Notes: a model not told the origin generated them from the sequence alone. Numbered from the stretch's first letter, positions 32,721 to 44,039 are shown. The stretch: 64,000 nt of DNA from Clostridium drakei (GCF_000633595.2 NZ_JIBU02000023.1:406944-470943), one strand, 5' to 3'. Numbers and translations: made by a program.

Positions 32721-34643
32721 TCATTTTATAGAATACTTTTTAACTTTTCTATATATAGTAGCTCTACTTATATTAAGTATACGTGCTGCTTTTATCAAAT
32801 CGCCATTTGACTGATTTATAGCATTTCTTATATTTTCTGCTTCCATTTCCTCCATATACATAATTCCTTTTTGATTTTGTGTAATTGTAGTTTCTGTTTT
32901 AACAATATAGTCATATAAAAACTCTTCATTTATGTTATCTAATTCACATAAATAATAAGAACGTTCAACAACATTTCTAAGTTCTCTAACATTTCCTGGC
33001 CAACTATACTTTTTTATACAATTCAAATATCCCTCACTTAAAGTTTTAGCATTATTAGAATTCTTTAAATTCAATCTATAAACAAAATATTTTGCTAAAG
33101 TTTCTATATCTTCTACTCTTTCATTCAAAGCTATAGTTTTAATATTCATCACGTTTAATCTATAATACAAATCTTCTCTAAAATTCTTATTTTTTATTTC
33201 CTGCTGCAAATTTCTATTAGTAGCTGCTATGACCCTTACATTTAATATTTTTTCATAGGTTCCACCTAATCTGGTAATTTTATTGTTATCAAGTACCCTT
33301 AAAAGCTTAGATTGCATATCTAAAGGCAGTTCTCCAATTTCATCCAAAAATATAGTTCCTTCATTAGCTAATTCAAATTTTCCTGGATGCCCCTCTTTAG
33401 TTGCCCCTGTAAATGCACCTTTTTCATATCCGAAAAGTTCACTTTCCATAAGTTCTTTTGGTAAAGAAGCACAATTAACAGCTACAAAAGGTCCACCACT
33501 CCTATCACTATAATTGTGCATTGATTGTGCAAAAAGTTCTTTTCCAGTCCCACTTGGTCCCTCTACTAGTACGTTACAACTGGTTAAAGCAGCTCTTTTA
33601 GCAAATTCTATAGTTTTTTTCATATCTTCACTTTTAGTTATTATATCTTCAAATTTGTAAGATGCACTAAATCCAGCTATAGTGCTTGCCACCTTATGCA
33701 TATACCCTTCACTATTAAAAGTTATTACAGTACCTTTCACTTTTTCATTTATAATAACAGGAAATGCATTGATACTGCATTTTATTCTTCTACTTTTCAC
33801 ATAAAAATTGTAATCTAAATTATGATAATTTCTATCCACATTTAATGCATTTTTTATAAAATCTATATTTTTTAGTAAGGTATTTATACTAGTTTTAAGT
33901 ATTTCCTCCGTAGAAATACCTAATATTTTTGAAGCCATCTTATTTGTACTTTTTATCTTTAAATTTTCATCTAAAAGTAACATACCTTCAGACATTGAAT
34001 CAAAGATTACGTTTAAAACTCTATTTGATTTTATTAGTGTAAGCTGATTTTCTATAGAGTAGGCTCCAGATACTACAATAGCTGTAGTATGTGAATGGGC
34101 TTTTGAATAGTTTCCAGACATATTTATACTGCCTATTATATATCCATCTTCATTATGTATAGGAGCTGCAGAACATGTATAAAAATGATTTTTTTCATAG
34201 TAATGCTCTGCACCTATTACTTGCACAGGTTTATCAAGATAAAGTGCTGTTCCTATAGCATTTGTTCCTATAGATTCTTCTGCCCAAGAAGTTCCAACTA
34301 CAAAATTTGAATTTTCAATTTTAATAAGTTCTTCATCACCTATCAAATCGATAATATATCCGTCTCTATCTGTTAATATTATTACAAACCCAGAACCTTC
34401 AACTATATTATATAAATTCTCCATTATAGGCCTTGAAACAGTTATAAGTTCTTTATTTTTTTCTAATTTTAAATTCAGTTCACTCTTTGAGGCTTTTATA
34501 ATATTTCCATTTATGTAATCTATTCCGCTTTTTTTACATCTTATCCAAGACTCTTTCACTATAGGATTTAGTTTTTCATTACATTTTTCATTTTTAGTAA
34601 ATTCACTCCAATAATCTTTTCCATATTCTACATCATTTTTCAT
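32721..34643 (-). CDS. AcoR-type sigma-54-dependent activator (GAF-PAS-AAA-Fis)
   Basis: Start at the ATG at 34643 just after GAGGTGAT; 640 residues. A GAF sensor covers about 70-190 ([34 protein letters not shown]), a short PAS about 205-310, the AAA+ domain about 325-560 with GPSGTGKE, an intact YEKGAFTGA sigma-54 loop and [10 protein letters not shown], then a Fis-type end ([23 protein letters not shown]). This is the AcoR/AdhR family that often drives alcohol or acetoin catabolic genes. The paired palindromes between it and the alcohol dehydrogenase gene are its likely sites. The inducer is unknown. Confidence 0.9.
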   Translation of the reverse strand: MKNDVEYGKDYWSEFTKNEKCNEKLNPIVKESWIRCKKSGIDYINGNIIKASKSELNLKLEKNKELITVSRPIMENLYNIVEGSGFVIILTDRDGYIIDLIGDEELIKIENSNFVVGTSWAEESIGTNAIGTALYLDKPVQVIGAEHYYEKNHFYTCSAAPIHNEDGYIIGSINMSGNYSKAHSHTTAIVVSGAYSIENQLTLIKSNRVLNVIFDSMSEGMLLLDENLKIKSTNKMASKILGISTEEILKTSINTLLKNIDFIKNALNVDRNYHNLDYNFYVKSRRIKCSINAFPVIINEKVKGTVITFNSEGYMHKVASTIAGFSASYKFEDIITKSEDMKKTIEFAKRAALTSCNVLVEGPSGTGKELFAQSMHNYSDRSGGPFVAVNCASLPKELMESELFGYEKGAFTGATKEGHPGKFELANEGTIFLDEIGELPLDMQSKLLRVLDNNKITRLGGTYEKILNVRVIAATNRNLQQEIKNKNFREDLYYRLNVMNIKTIALNERVEDIETLAKYFVYRLNLKNSNNAKTLSEGYLNCIKKYSWPGNVRELRNVVERSYYLCELDNINEEFLYDYIVKTETTITQNQKGIMYMEEMEAENIRNAINQSNGDLIKAARILNISRATIYRKVKKYSIK

Positions 34644-34761
34644 CAAATCACCTCAAAACCATAATGTTTTTTGTTTTGAACTCATTTTCTATAATTTTTT
34701 TAATTTATATGATACTTACAATTATGATATCAATAAATTTTCTAAATATCAATGTAATAAA

Positions 34762-34795
34762 AATGCATGAAAAGTCAAAATACTCTTCATGCATT
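34762..34795 (-). terminator. argD terminator
   Basis: AATGCATGAA (34762-34771) pairs perfectly with TTCATGCATT (34786-34795); the minus strand continues TTTATT. Confidence 0.7.
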
Positions 34796-34812
34796 CTAAA
34801 AATTTTTAAGTG

Positions 34813-35979
34813 TTAATTATAAGTTTTTAAAACCTTCTCCAAAATTTCTACAGCCTTATCTATATCCTGATTTTCTATATTAAGTGGTGGAAGTAATCTT
34901 ATAACATCTTTCCCTGCTGTAACAGCTAATAAATTATTTTCAAAGCATCTTTTACTAAATTCTTTTACATCAACATTTAACTTTATTCCAATTAAAAGGC
35001 CTATTCCTCTTATTTCCTCTATTATAGAATACTTTTCTTTAAGAATTCCTAATTTAGATCTTATATAACTGCTTTTTTCATCTACTTTGCTTATTACTCC
35101 TCCATCTACTAGTTCTTTTAAAACAGCCAAACTAACTGCCGCTGCTAGAGGATTTCCGCCAAATGTACTACCATGATCTCCCCTTTCAAGCACAGATGCT
35201 TTTTTATTAACCATTGCAGCTCCTATAGGAAATCCACCTCCAAGAGCTTTAGCCATACACACAACATCTGGAACAACTCCAAATTTTTCATATGCAAATA
35301 AAGTTCCAAGTCTTCCTATTCCACATTGTACTTCATCAAACACAAGTAATGCATTATTCTCTTCACATAGCTTCTTTACAGCTTTAAGATAATCAATTGA
35401 TGCTACGTTTATTCCACCTTCACCTTGAATTGGTTCAATTATAACACCACAAACATTCTCATCAATTTTATCTTCTAAATCTTTTATATCGTTAAATTTT
35501 ACACTTTTTGTTCCACCAATTAAAGGTTTAAAATCCTTTTGATATTTTTCTTGTCCTGTTACGGATAGTGCACCCATAGTTCTTCCATGAAAAGAATCTT
35601 TCATATATATGATTACATTTTTATTTTCTCCACCATGAACTTTACCATATTTTCTAGCAACCTTTACTCCTACTTCCATAGCTTCGGTACCACTGTTGCA
35701 AAAGAAAACTGAATCATGCTTACTTAAAGAGCATAATTTTTCTGCAAGTTCTATTCCTTTACTATTCCAATAATAATTAGATATATGCATTACTTTTCTA
35801 CTTTGCTCTTCAATTGCTTTTATTATGCTTGGATGACTATGTCCAAGACAATTTACAGCTACTCCTGAAACAAAATCTATATATTCTATTCCATTATTAT
35901 CATATAACTTGCATCCAATTCCTTTTTCAAAACTCACACCAAATCTACCATAGGTATTCATTATATTACTTTCTGACAT
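34813..35979 (-). CDS. argD: Acetylornithine aminotransferase
   Basis: 388 residues, full length, after GGGAGGA. Class III PLP aminotransferase: DFVSGVAVNCLGHSHP, VFFCNSGTEAMEVGVKVARK, SFHGRTMGALSVTG, VIIEPIQGEGGI, LVFDEVQCGIGRLG (PLP-contact aspartate) and MAKALGGGFPIGA with the Schiff-base lysine; RLLPPLNI is near the end. It converts N-acetylglutamate semialdehyde to N-acetylornithine. Its start overlaps the argB end by 19 bp, so translation is coupled. Confidence 0.95.
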   Translation of the reverse strand: MSESNIMNTYGRFGVSFEKGIGCKLYDNNGIEYIDFVSGVAVNCLGHSHPSIIKAIEEQSRKVMHISNYYWNSKGIELAEKLCSLSKHDSVFFCNSGTEAMEVGVKVARKYGKVHGGENKNVIIYMKDSFHGRTMGALSVTGQEKYQKDFKPLIGGTKSVKFNDIKDLEDKIDENVCGVIIEPIQGEGGINVASIDYLKAVKKLCEENNALLVFDEVQCGIGRLGTLFAYEKFGVVPDVVCMAKALGGGFPIGAAMVNKKASVLERGDHGSTFGGNPLAAAVSLAVLKELVDGGVISKVDEKSSYIRSKLGILKEKYSIIEEIRGIGLLIGIKLNVDVKEFSKRCFENNLLAVTAGKDVIRLLPPLNIENQDIDKAVEILEKVLKTYN

Positions 35980-36860
35980 TGATTTATTCCTCCCTTTAAT
36001 GTAATTTTAGTTCCTTTTCCTGATATTATATCCAAAATCAATCCATGATTTTTTCTACCATCTACAAGATGAATACTTTTTGTACCTTTTTCAATTGCCT
36101 CTACACAACATTCCATTTTAGGAATCATACCTCCATTTATAGCACCTTCATCTATATATCTCTTTATTTCTTCAGTTGATATATCACTTAAAAGAGAATT
36201 TTTATCATTTATATCTGTATAAACACCTTCCACATCTGTAAGTATAACAAATTTTTCTGCTTTTAACGCTGAACTTATAGCTGAAGCTGCATAATCTGCA
36301 TTTATATTATATTTATTTCCATAAGAATCACATCCAATAGGTGCTATAACAGGCACTCTTCCTTTTTCAATTATATTACTTAAAAAATTTTTATTTATAT
36401 TTACAACTTCTCCTACAAAACCTATATCTATTTTTTTACCATTATTATATAAATATTTCTTTTTTGCCTTTATTAAATTACTATCTCTTCCACTTAATCC
36501 TATAGCACTAATTCCATATTTACTCAAACTAGCTGATATATCTTTATTTACATGTCCAGACAATACCATTTCCACTACATCCATAACTTTTTCATCAGTA
36601 ACCCTAAGGCCATTTATGAACTTAGTTTCCATTCCTATCACATTGATCCATTTTGATATTTCAGGACCCCCACCATGCACAATAACTATATTTATTCCTA
36701 AACGTTTCATATAAACTATATCTTCCATAAATGCTTTTACCGCACTTTCATTTTTCATAATACTTCCACCATATTTTATTACAAAAGTTTTACCTATAAA
36801 CTTTTTCATATATGGTAAAGGATCTATATCCAATGAAACAACTTCTTCTACATTTATCAT
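35961..36860 (-). CDS. argB: Acetylglutamate kinase
   Basis: The frame opens at a TTG at 36872, but the ATG at 36860 (MINVEEVVSLD) has GGTGG five bases upstream and gives a normal 299 residues. Amino-acid kinase fold: VIKYGGSIMKN at the nucleotide site, VIVHGGGPEIS at the acetylglutamate site, NADYAASAISSALKAE, and INGGMIPKMECCVEAI near the C-terminus. It phosphorylates N-acetylglutamate, usually the feedback-controlled step of arginine synthesis. First gene of argBD, divergent from argC with mirrored promoters. Confidence 0.95.
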   Translation of the reverse strand: MINVEEVVSLDIDPLPYMKKFIGKTFVIKYGGSIMKNESAVKAFMEDIVYMKRLGINIVIVHGGGPEISKWINVIGMETKFINGLRVTDEKVMDVVEMVLSGHVNKDISASLSKYGISAIGLSGRDSNLIKAKKKYLYNNGKKIDIGFVGEVVNINKNFLSNIIEKGRVPVIAPIGCDSYGNKYNINADYAASAISSALKAEKFVILTDVEGVYTDINDKNSLLSDISTEEIKRYIDEGAINGGMIPKMECCVEAIEKGTKSIHLVDGRKNHGLILDIISGKGTKITLKGGINQCQKVI

Positions 36861-36885
36861 GAACTCCACCAACCTTTGAATTTTA

Positions 36886-36979
36886 TACGAATAATTATAC
36901 TATGATTTTTATTAATATTCAATGTTTTATTTTATTTTTATTGAATAATTATTTCATTTTGTGTATAATTATTTTATTC
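36886..36979. promoter_or_regulatory. Mirrored divergent arg promoters with ArgR-like boxes
   Basis: Leftward (argBD): -35 TTGAAT on the minus strand (36922-36917), 17 bp, TATAAT (36899-36894). Rightward (argC): TTGAAT (36941-36946), 17 bp, TATAAT (36964-36969). Three AT-rich boxes sharing AATAATTAT or TATAATTAT, resembling the ArgR half-site pattern, lie at 36886-36904, 36940-36957 (ATTGAATAATTATTTCAT, the best match) and 36962-36979. They cover the promoter elements, as expected for arginine repression. Confidence 0.65.
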
Positions 36980-37007
36980 TAATTTATTACATTAAGGAGT
37001 GATTAAA

Positions 37008-38045
37008 ATGATAAAAGTTGGTATTGTAGGAGCTACAGGCTATGCAGGTCAACAACTCGTATGGTTATTACAAAAACATTCTTCTACTGAAATAGTCTTT
37101 TTATGTTCTCATAGTTATGAGAATACACTATATAATGATGTTTATAAAAACTTAAACGGTTTTATAGATAATGTATGCATAAATATTCAAGAGGCTGAAT
37201 ATAAATTAGATTGTATAAATATACTATTTTTGGCACTTCCTCATGGTAAATCCTTTGATATAACTAAAAAAGCTTTATCAAAAGGAGTAAAGGTAATTGA
37301 TTTAGGTGCAGATTTCAGAATTAATTCAAAGAATATTTATGAACAATGGTATAAAGTTGAACATACATGTCCTGAACTTTTAGAAGAATCTATTTATGGA
37401 CTTACAGAACTAAATAGAAATGACATAAAAAAAGCTTCTCTAATCGCAAATCCAGGATGCTATCCAACAGCCAGCATATTAGCTTTAGCACCTCTCTTAA
37501 AGTCAAATATAATAGATGAACAATCTATCATCATAGATGCTAAATCAGGAACTTCTGGTGCTGGAAGAAGTGCTTCCATAGGAAACCTTTTTACAGAGTG
37601 TAATGATTCCATTAAAGCTTATTCAGTAGCTGAACATAGACATACACCTGAAATAGAACAGGAACTTGGAAATATATGTGGGAATAAAATAACTTTGACA
37701 TTTACCCCTCATTTAGTACCTATGAATAGAGGAATTCTTTCAGTATGCTACAGTAAATTATCTTGTAAAAAATCTCAAGAAGAACTATATGAAATATACA
37801 GAAATTTTTATAAAGATGAGTTCTTTGTTAAAATTACAGATACCATGCCAGAAACTAGATGGGTTAAAGGCTCTAACTTATGTCATATAGGTATAAGATT
37901 AGATAAGCGAACTGGAAGAGTTATTGTAGCTTCCTGCATAGATAATCTTATGAAAGGTGCTGCAGGTCAAGCAGTTCAAAATATGAATTTAATGTTTAAT
38001 TTAGATGAAAAAACAGGGCTTGATTTTCCTGCAATGATGCCATAA
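37008..38045 (+). CDS. argC: N-acetyl-gamma-glutamyl-phosphate reductase
   Basis: The frame opens at 36999, but AAGGAGTGATTAAA places the start at the ATG at 37008; 345 residues. NADP-binding [16 protein letters not shown] at the N-terminus, the catalytic cysteine in [13 protein letters not shown], and the active-site histidine region in [13 protein letters not shown] are all present. It reduces acetylglutamyl phosphate to the semialdehyde used by ArgD. Together argB, argC and argD cover three consecutive steps; argJ/argA and the later steps are not in the window. Confidence 0.96.
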   Translation: MIKVGIVGATGYAGQQLVWLLQKHSSTEIVFLCSHSYENTLYNDVYKNLNGFIDNVCINIQEAEYKLDCINILFLALPHGKSFDITKKALSKGVKVIDLGADFRINSKNIYEQWYKVEHTCPELLEESIYGLTELNRNDIKKASLIANPGCYPTASILALAPLLKSNIIDEQSIIIDAKSGTSGAGRSASIGNLFTECNDSIKAYSVAEHRHTPEIEQELGNICGNKITLTFTPHLVPMNRGILSVCYSKLSCKKSQEELYEIYRNFYKDEFFVKITDTMPETRWVKGSNLCHIGIRLDKRTGRVIVASCIDNLMKGAAGQAVQNMNLMFNLDEKTGLDFPAMMP

Positions 38046-38062
38046 AATTTAACCTACAAATA

Positions 38063-38093
38063 AATAAGCATATTGCATTGCAATATGCTTATT
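38063..38093. terminator. Terminator between argC and spoVR
   Basis: AATAAGCATATTGC (38063-38076) and GCAATATGCTTATT (38080-38093), 14 bp perfect, 3-nt loop, at the meeting point of convergent genes. Confidence 0.85.
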
Positions 38094-38101
38094 ATTAGTA
38101 T

Positions 38102-39469
38102 CTATTCATAAATTATCTTTTTGTTCTCATCACAAACAATTTTAACATTTTTTCCATCTATATTAGTATTTAGTACTACTTTGTGTTTCCACAGATCCAC
38201 AATATACTTAACTGTTTCTATTGCATACTTAAGTTGAAGTTCTCTTCCATCAAAAACATGTTCTAATGTTAATGTCTTATCTAGTTTTGACATATTTATA
38301 ACTCTTATATAAGGAATTGAACCCATTCCACAAGAATTACTTAAAGCATCTCTTATTTTTTTCCATCCATCTTCATCTGATATCTCATCAATAATGTATT
38401 TCTTATCCTTATTAACATATTGAAATAGATTTAACTTTATGCAAAGTTCTTTTGTTAAATATCTTCTAATAAAGGATTCATCTCTTTCAACAAATCTCAC
38501 TTCAAATATTTTTTGAATTCCATATTTTTCTATTAAATCACTGTAAATTTGAAATCCTAAAAAATAAGGATTTATGCTTCCTTGAAGAGGAACTACTACA
38601 TCATTATGCCTTTTTACAAATTCCATATATAGATTTTGAGGAAGATCAAGCTTCTTCAAAATATTATAATGCCAAAAACTAGCCCATCCTTCATTCATAA
38701 TTTTTGTTTCCATTTGAGGTATAAAATATTTAGTTTCATCTCTTACTATTTCTATAATATTTCTCTGCCACTCTACAAGGTCTCCATATTTTGATATAAA
38801 GCCTAATATATCTTCTGTAGGTTCCTGAGGTATTTTTTCTATATTAGGAGGTTCTGGTTTCTCTCTAGGTACTATAATACTATTATTGTTTTCCATATTC
38901 TTATAATCTTCTATTTTTCTTTTTCTTATTTCTTCATCATCTAAATATCTTATACCTGAAGCTCTATTAGTTTGAAATTTTAAAGCATGAGCTGCATTTA
39001 GCATCTCTTCAACTTCCACATATCCTATACTTGGATCATTTATATAAGATCTAATTATATCTGCATGATTTTTAAACATCTCTACTGTATAATCCGCACT
39101 AGTAGATTCTTTAAATAATCTATTGTTTTTAAAAAAATCATTATGTCCATATACATGAGCTATTGTCAGTATTTGAAGCAATAGTGTATTATCCTTCATT
39201 AAATATGCAATACATGGGTTCGAATTTATTACCATTTCATATGGAAGTCCTGTAAGATTATAATTATATAAAGTTCTTAACCTTTCATAAGCTTTTCCAA
39301 AACTCCAATGAGGATACATAGATGGCATACCTACATACACCTCATATGCAAGCATATCATTGTAGTTTATGATTTCAAATTCTTGAGGATAATAATTAAG
39401 GCCTACTTCTCTAACCTTTCCTTCTATTATCTCATCCCACTTTTCTAATTCTGCAACAGTATATTCCAA
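38102..39469 (-). CDS. spoVR: SpoVR family protein
   Basis: 455 residues from a TTG at 39469, spaced correctly after GGAGGTGA. SpoVR features are the N-terminal region with QEFEIINYNDMLAYEVYVGMP and YPHWSFGKAYERL, GHNDFFKNN, the central PQMETKIMNEGWASFWHYNI and a C-terminal half with LRIRVINM-like PYIRVINMSKLD. The protein is needed for normal spore cortex in B. subtilis and is widespread in non-sporeformers next to prkA and yhbH, as here. Biochemical activity is not established. Third gene of a prkA-yhbH-spoVR operon. Confidence 0.95.
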   Translation of the reverse strand: MEYTVAELEKWDEIIEGKVREVGLNYYPQEFEIINYNDMLAYEVYVGMPSMYPHWSFGKAYERLRTLYNYNLTGLPYEMVINSNPCIAYLMKDNTLLLQILTIAHVYGHNDFFKNNRLFKESTSADYTVEMFKNHADIIRSYINDPSIGYVEVEEMLNAAHALKFQTNRASGIRYLDDEEIRKRKIEDYKNMENNNSIIVPREKPEPPNIEKIPQEPTEDILGFISKYGDLVEWQRNIIEIVRDETKYFIPQMETKIMNEGWASFWHYNILKKLDLPQNLYMEFVKRHNDVVVPLQGSINPYFLGFQIYSDLIEKYGIQKIFEVRFVERDESFIRRYLTKELCIKLNLFQYVNKDKKYIIDEISDEDGWKKIRDALSNSCGMGSIPYIRVINMSKLDKTLTLEHVFDGRELQLKYAIETVKYIVDLWKHKVVLNTNIDGKNVKIVCDENKKIIYE

Positions 39470-39481
39470 AATTTCACCTCC

Positions 39482-40696
39482 TTATTCATAGTCATTTTTT
39501 ATATCTACACTAAGCATTTCCTTAAGTGCATCCCACATATCTTCCTTCTTTTTCATAGCCACAGATACAAAATTATCTCTATTAATCTCTGCAGCATATC
39601 TCTTTTTAATGGCACTAGTATATCCATAGGCCATAATTTCTGCATATCCAAATAAATTACATACATCACATAATTCATTTACAGCCTTTACAGCTCTATC
39701 ATTATCTTCACTCCAATTATCTCCATCACTTACATGGAATGAATATATATTCCAAAGCTCAGGATTATATTTCTCCAATATAATTTCTAATGCTTTATTG
39801 TAACCACTAGATATATACGTACCTCCCGATTCTACCTTATGGAAAAACTCTTCTTCAGTAACTACTTTAGCAGATGTAGAATGTGCTATAAAAACTACTT
39901 CTACACTTGAATATTTCATTTTAACAAACTGATATAGCATAAAGAAGAAAGATCTTGCTAAATACTTTTTGTTTTGATCCATGGAAGCAGATGTATCCAT
40001 AATGCACATAACTACTGCATTATATTCTTTCTTCTTAGTAGGTTTTACTTTATAATATCTCAAATCATCCTCTTTGAATGGGAATCTTCCTATAGTTTCA
40101 TCATTTTCTAGGGTGAATTCAGCTGCTTTCTTTATGTCATTACTCTTACGTCTTTCTTCTAAAGCTCTTTTCATACCTTGTTTTCTTTTAAGCTTTTCAA
40201 TGACAGTTCTTTTCTTTGCAAGCCTTGGAGGAATACCACTCTTTTGGTATCCACATCTTTTTCTTGAACCTTCTGATAATATTTCAGAAAACCTTTTTTT
40301 ATTTAAATTAGGCAAATTTAAATCCTGAAAAACATACTCCATTATTTCTTCAATAGTTATCTCAGTTTCATATATATCTTCACCCTCTGTATTTCCAGCA
40401 CCCTTGTTTCCAGTACCATTTCCTTCTCCTTCTTTACCTATAACATCTCCTCTTTTTTCAGTACCATCTCCACTACCAACACCAGGTACATTTTTTCCGT
40501 ATATAAATTGATACTCTTTAAGTCCTTTAATAGGTATTTTTATCTTTTTATTCTTTGTTTGACCAATAATACTTTCTTCTGATAATATATCAACCAAATT
40601 TTTCTTAATAGAATCTTCTACTAACTCCCTATGCCTTCTTTTATCTTCAGCAACCCTATCATGTCCTATAGGATTAAACTCTCTAAATATGCCCAT
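39482..40696 (-). CDS. yhbH: YhbH/DUF444 von Willebrand-type protein
   Basis: The frame opens at 40729, inside prkA, but AAGGA and the conserved [22 protein letters not shown] point to the ATG at 40696; 404 residues. The C-terminal half is a von Willebrand A-like domain with a metal site in [12 protein letters not shown] (DxSxS) and the later [10 protein letters not shown] and HVSDGDNW. The N-terminal half is basic and glycine-rich with [13 protein letters not shown]. It is sporulation-linked in Bacillus and always travels with prkA and spoVR. Function is probably as a partner of the PrkA ATPase, by analogy with MoxR-VWA pairs. Confidence 0.93.
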   Translation of the reverse strand: MGIFREFNPIGHDRVAEDKRRHRELVEDSIKKNLVDILSEESIIGQTKNKKIKIPIKGLKEYQFIYGKNVPGVGSGDGTEKRGDVIGKEGEGNGTGNKGAGNTEGEDIYETEITIEEIMEYVFQDLNLPNLNKKRFSEILSEGSRKRCGYQKSGIPPRLAKKRTVIEKLKRKQGMKRALEERRKSNDIKKAAEFTLENDETIGRFPFKEDDLRYYKVKPTKKKEYNAVVMCIMDTSASMDQNKKYLARSFFFMLYQFVKMKYSSVEVVFIAHSTSAKVVTEEEFFHKVESGGTYISSGYNKALEIILEKYNPELWNIYSFHVSDGDNWSEDNDRAVKAVNELCDVCNLFGYAEIMAYGYTSAIKKRYAAEINRDNFVSVAMKKKEDMWDALKEMLSVDIKNDYE

Positions 40697-40700
40697 ATTA

Positions 40701-42623
40701 TCAATCCTTCCATAGATTATTAGCGGCATATTTAAGTATTACATTACAGCAGTGATCACAATATCCATTTTTCTTCATTTCTTCTACCATTGAATTATAT
40801 TTTTTATCTTGATCCTTATCCCTAACCTTTGATTTAGTAATAATACGAGACATCTCTCTTACAGAAGAAGTTATTTTCTTTTCTATAGCTTCTTTTAAAG
40901 GTTCATATGAAGTATAATCTATCTTTTCTCCTTTTCTTACCATATAGAACATATATGAAGTCACATCAGATCTAAAACCTTTAGCTGAACCCTCTGATAT
41001 TCCTATTTGCTCTTCAATAGATCTCATAAATTTTTCATCAGCCTCTAATTGCTCTCCTGTAGATTTGTCTTTTATTTTAGTTCTATTTACATAAGCTTCT
41101 GCATGATCCAAGTAATTATTAAACAAACTTTCCGCCTGTTCCCTAAAGCTTTGAATAAATGCCTTAGTTATTTCTTTTTCAAGAATCTTATTGTATTCTT
41201 TTCTCATAGTATCCTGGACAAATGCTAAGTACTTTCTTCTTAAATCATCAGCTACATCTAAATCTTTTACTGACTTTATTATATTCTCCATGACGCTTAG
41301 AGGATTTATACAATCATATTCCGAATCAGAAAGCGCATTATCTATAGCTTTAATTATAAATCTTGTAGATATTCCATCCATGCCTTCCCTAAGTCCTGCT
41401 TCTTCTCTAAGCTCAGTAATATCTATTTTCTTAGTAGTACCTTTTTCAACTATTTCCTCACCATTATATATTTTTAATTTTGTAAGAGTATCCACTTTAT
41501 TAGATGGTATAAGCCTTGTAAGTATTGCAAACATAGCTGCCATTTCAATAGTATGAGGTGCTATGTGTGCTTTAAAATTACTCTTCTTTAATATCTTTTC
41601 ATATATTTTAGTTTCTTCATTTAACTCCAAACAATATGGAACTTCAACTTTTACAATTCTATCTAATATAGCTTCATTAGTATGATCTGATTTAAATTTA
41701 TTCCATTCTGCTTCATTAGAATGCGCAATAATTACTCCATCAAAATATATCATAGATCCTTTCCCTGGAGATGGTATTGATTTTTCCTGGGTAGCTGTTA
41801 TTATAGTATGCAAATACTCTACATCATTTTTAAACACCTCTATAAATTCAACCATTCCTCTATTTCCTATATCAAAAGCCCCATTTAATGAAAATATACG
41901 AGGATCATCTTCTGGATATAAATCCATTTTAGATATATCTACAGATCCTATTAATACGGATGTATCTTGATTATTAGGATCTACAGGAGGTACTACACCA
42001 ACCCCTTTTCTAGATCTTATAGAAAATCCAGTTTTAATTACTGGGAATTTTTCATATTCACCATTATATTCTTCTTTCAACCTATATCTGCATACCGGAC
42101 ATAAGTCTCCTTCTATTTTCATACCTAGCATTTCTTCAAAATTTTTTCTTAAATGTTTAGGAATAAGATGAAGAGGTTCTTCACGCATAGGACAACCTTT
42201 CAAAGCATATATAGGTTCACTTTGCTCTATTGCCTTTTTAAACAAATCAACTATAGAGGATTTTCCTGATCCTACAGGACCAACTAAATATAGTACTTGC
42301 CTTGATTCTTCACCTTCCATAGCTGCTGAATAAAAATAACTTGCTATTTTCATCAATGTTTTTTCTATGCCAAAAAATTCATTTTTAAAAAATCCATAAC
42401 TTTTAATAGTTTCATTTCCATATATTTTTCTTATTCTTAAGTTTTCTTCTGGCTTCAAAACCTCTACCCCAAGCCTGTTTATGATATTGTATATTCTTTT
42501 ATGCGAAAGTTTAGCTGCGTCTGGATTTTCCTTTAAAATTTCAAGGTAATCAAGAAAAGTACCTTGAAAGCTTTCCTTTTTTCTTTTTTCTCTATCATTC
42601 TCTATTAATTCTTTAAAATTCAT
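40701..42623 (-). CDS. prkA: PrkA AAA+ ATPase/serine protein kinase
   Basis: 640 residues after ATGGAGGTTATAGA. The N-terminal AAA+ domain has Walker A GPVGSGKS at 115-122, a [20 protein letters not shown] segment and [17 protein letters not shown] as Walker B and sensor region; a zinc-knuckle-like CPMREEP...[12 protein letters not shown] lies between. The C-terminal third is the PrkA domain. E. coli YeaG and Bacillus PrkA are stress or sporulation proteins; kinase activity has been reported, and an ATP-dependent protease role also proposed. The C-terminus has a CDHCC pair. First gene of the operon. Confidence 0.95.
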   Translation of the reverse strand: MNFKELIENDREKRKKESFQGTFLDYLEILKENPDAAKLSHKRIYNIINRLGVEVLKPEENLRIRKIYGNETIKSYGFFKNEFFGIEKTLMKIASYFYSAAMEGEESRQVLYLVGPVGSGKSSIVDLFKKAIEQSEPIYALKGCPMREEPLHLIPKHLRKNFEEMLGMKIEGDLCPVCRYRLKEEYNGEYEKFPVIKTGFSIRSRKGVGVVPPVDPNNQDTSVLIGSVDISKMDLYPEDDPRIFSLNGAFDIGNRGMVEFIEVFKNDVEYLHTIITATQEKSIPSPGKGSMIYFDGVIIAHSNEAEWNKFKSDHTNEAILDRIVKVEVPYCLELNEETKIYEKILKKSNFKAHIAPHTIEMAAMFAILTRLIPSNKVDTLTKLKIYNGEEIVEKGTTKKIDITELREEAGLREGMDGISTRFIIKAIDNALSDSEYDCINPLSVMENIIKSVKDLDVADDLRRKYLAFVQDTMRKEYNKILEKEITKAFIQSFREQAESLFNNYLDHAEAYVNRTKIKDKSTGEQLEADEKFMRSIEEQIGISEGSAKGFRSDVTSYMFYMVRKGEKIDYTSYEPLKEAIEKKITSSVREMSRIITKSKVRDKDQDKKYNSMVEEMKKNGYCDHCCNVILKYAANNLWKD

Positions 42624-42774
42624 TCTATAACCTCCATAAAAAGTAATATCAAATACAAATTATATATTTCTTAGGAAATATCTTTGTAGTATTTATATTA
42701 GTTTCTTGTAGATTTTAGAACAAAGCACTTTTACTTTTACCTTACATATTAAAACTATCCAATTATAAAAAAAA

Positions 42775-42850
42775 GAACTAGTATAATCTAAAATACTAGT
42801 TCAAACGTATTATATTAAACATTATATGAGTAAAAAAAGTTTACTCATAT
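42775..42850 (-). terminator. Two tandem terminator hairpins after the ornithine cyclodeaminase-family gene
   Basis: GAACTAGTAT (42775-42784) with ATACTAGTTC (42793-42802), and ATATGAGTAAA (42824-42834) with TTTACTCATAT (42840-42850). Both are perfect and lie between this gene and the prkA promoter region. Confidence 0.7.
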
Positions 42851-42884
42851 ATTATTGACTTATATTAAAACAAATATACATTTT

Positions 42885-43874
42885 TTACACTTCTACTACT
42901 CTTCCTACTCCTTCTTCTAATGCTTTTTTATATATTTTATATGCTGTAACTACATCTTGAACTGATATTCCTACTGTTTTAAATAAAGTTATTTCTTCAT
43001 CATTTTCTCTACCTTCCATTTTTCCGAATATAACTTCTCCTAGCTCTCCATTTATTCTATTTTCATCTATTACCCCTTTTTCCATAGGCTTTATAAAATC
43101 TCCTGCTTCAGCTAAAACTGCTTCTTTTGAATCTACAAAAACCTTATCTGCTCCTTTTATTATGTATTCATCTAATTCTTGCATATCTTTTGTATAAGAA
43201 CCTACGCCATTTATATGTGCACCTTTTTTAACTAAATTACCTGGAAATACCGGCTTTGTTGATGTAGTAACTACAGTAATTATATCTGCATCCTTAATTG
43301 CTTCTTCTGGACTTTCAGCACTTACTATACAAGCTCCATAGTTTTTTAATTCTAGATTAGCTTTTTTCACAAACTCTGCAAGCTTATGTGCATCTCTAGA
43401 ATAAACCTTAACTTTTTCAATTTTCCTAACTGCAAGTATGGCTTCTAATTGGCAAATAGCCTGCCCTCCAGCCCCAAATAATGCAGCTACCTTAGCATCC
43501 TTTATAGCTAATACATCAGATGCTGCTCCTGCTGCTGCTCCTGTTCTAAGTTGAGTTAAGTATGTTCCATCCATTATACAACACACTTCTCCTGTAGTAC
43601 CATCTAAAAGCAACATTTGTGCAGGAACAGAAGGTTTTCCTTTTTCAATATTTTTAGGAAAAACCGAAACTATTTTTATTCCAATACTATCTAAATCTTC
43701 CACATATCCTGGCATAAATAAACTCTGACCTTCATGCTTTTTCACATCAATATTTACTCTAAGAGGAACTACACTCTTTCCTCGAGAATAAATTGAGAAA
43801 GCTTCCTTGACAGCGTTTACAGCATCCTTCATTGCAAATACCTTTTTAATATCATTTTCAGATAAAATAAGCAT
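42885..43874 (-). CDS. Ornithine cyclodeaminase/mu-crystallin family dehydrogenase
   Basis: The ATG at 43874 (MLILSENDIKKVFAMKDAV) follows GGAGGT; 329 residues. N-terminal substrate domain with RVNIDVKKHEGQSLFMPGY (arginine and lysine of the carboxylate site), then NAD domain with AALFGAGGQAICQLEAIL, VYSRDAHKLAEF, VTTSTKPVFPG and INGVGSYTKDMQELDE. Family members make proline from ornithine, or act as alanine dehydrogenases or imine reductases. Ornithine to proline would suit an amino-acid fermenter and the nearby arg genes, but the substrate is not fixed by sequence. Confidence 0.85.
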   Translation of the reverse strand: MLILSENDIKKVFAMKDAVNAVKEAFSIYSRGKSVVPLRVNIDVKKHEGQSLFMPGYVEDLDSIGIKIVSVFPKNIEKGKPSVPAQMLLLDGTTGEVCCIMDGTYLTQLRTGAAAGAASDVLAIKDAKVAALFGAGGQAICQLEAILAVRKIEKVKVYSRDAHKLAEFVKKANLELKNYGACIVSAESPEEAIKDADIITVVTTSTKPVFPGNLVKKGAHINGVGSYTKDMQELDEYIIKGADKVFVDSKEAVLAEAGDFIKPMEKGVIDENRINGELGEVIFGKMEGRENDEEITLFKTVGISVQDVVTAYKIYKKALEEGVGRVVEV

Positions 43875-43955
43875 AATTCTTACCTCCACAAAAATTTATT
43901 ATTCATTTCAGATATATTATAACAAATAAAAATAAAGTTTCATAATTCAAAAAAA

Positions 43956-43991
43956 AATAAACACCCAGAATCATAATTCCAGGTGTTTATT
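43956..43991 (-). terminator. purL terminator
   Basis: AATAAACACC (43956-43965) pairs perfectly with GGTGTTTATT (43982-43991); an A tract precedes it, giving Ts on the minus strand. Confidence 0.75.
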
Positions 43992-44039
43992 TTCACAAAA
44001 TATATTATTAAATATCAATTCTTAGCTATTTATTATCGA

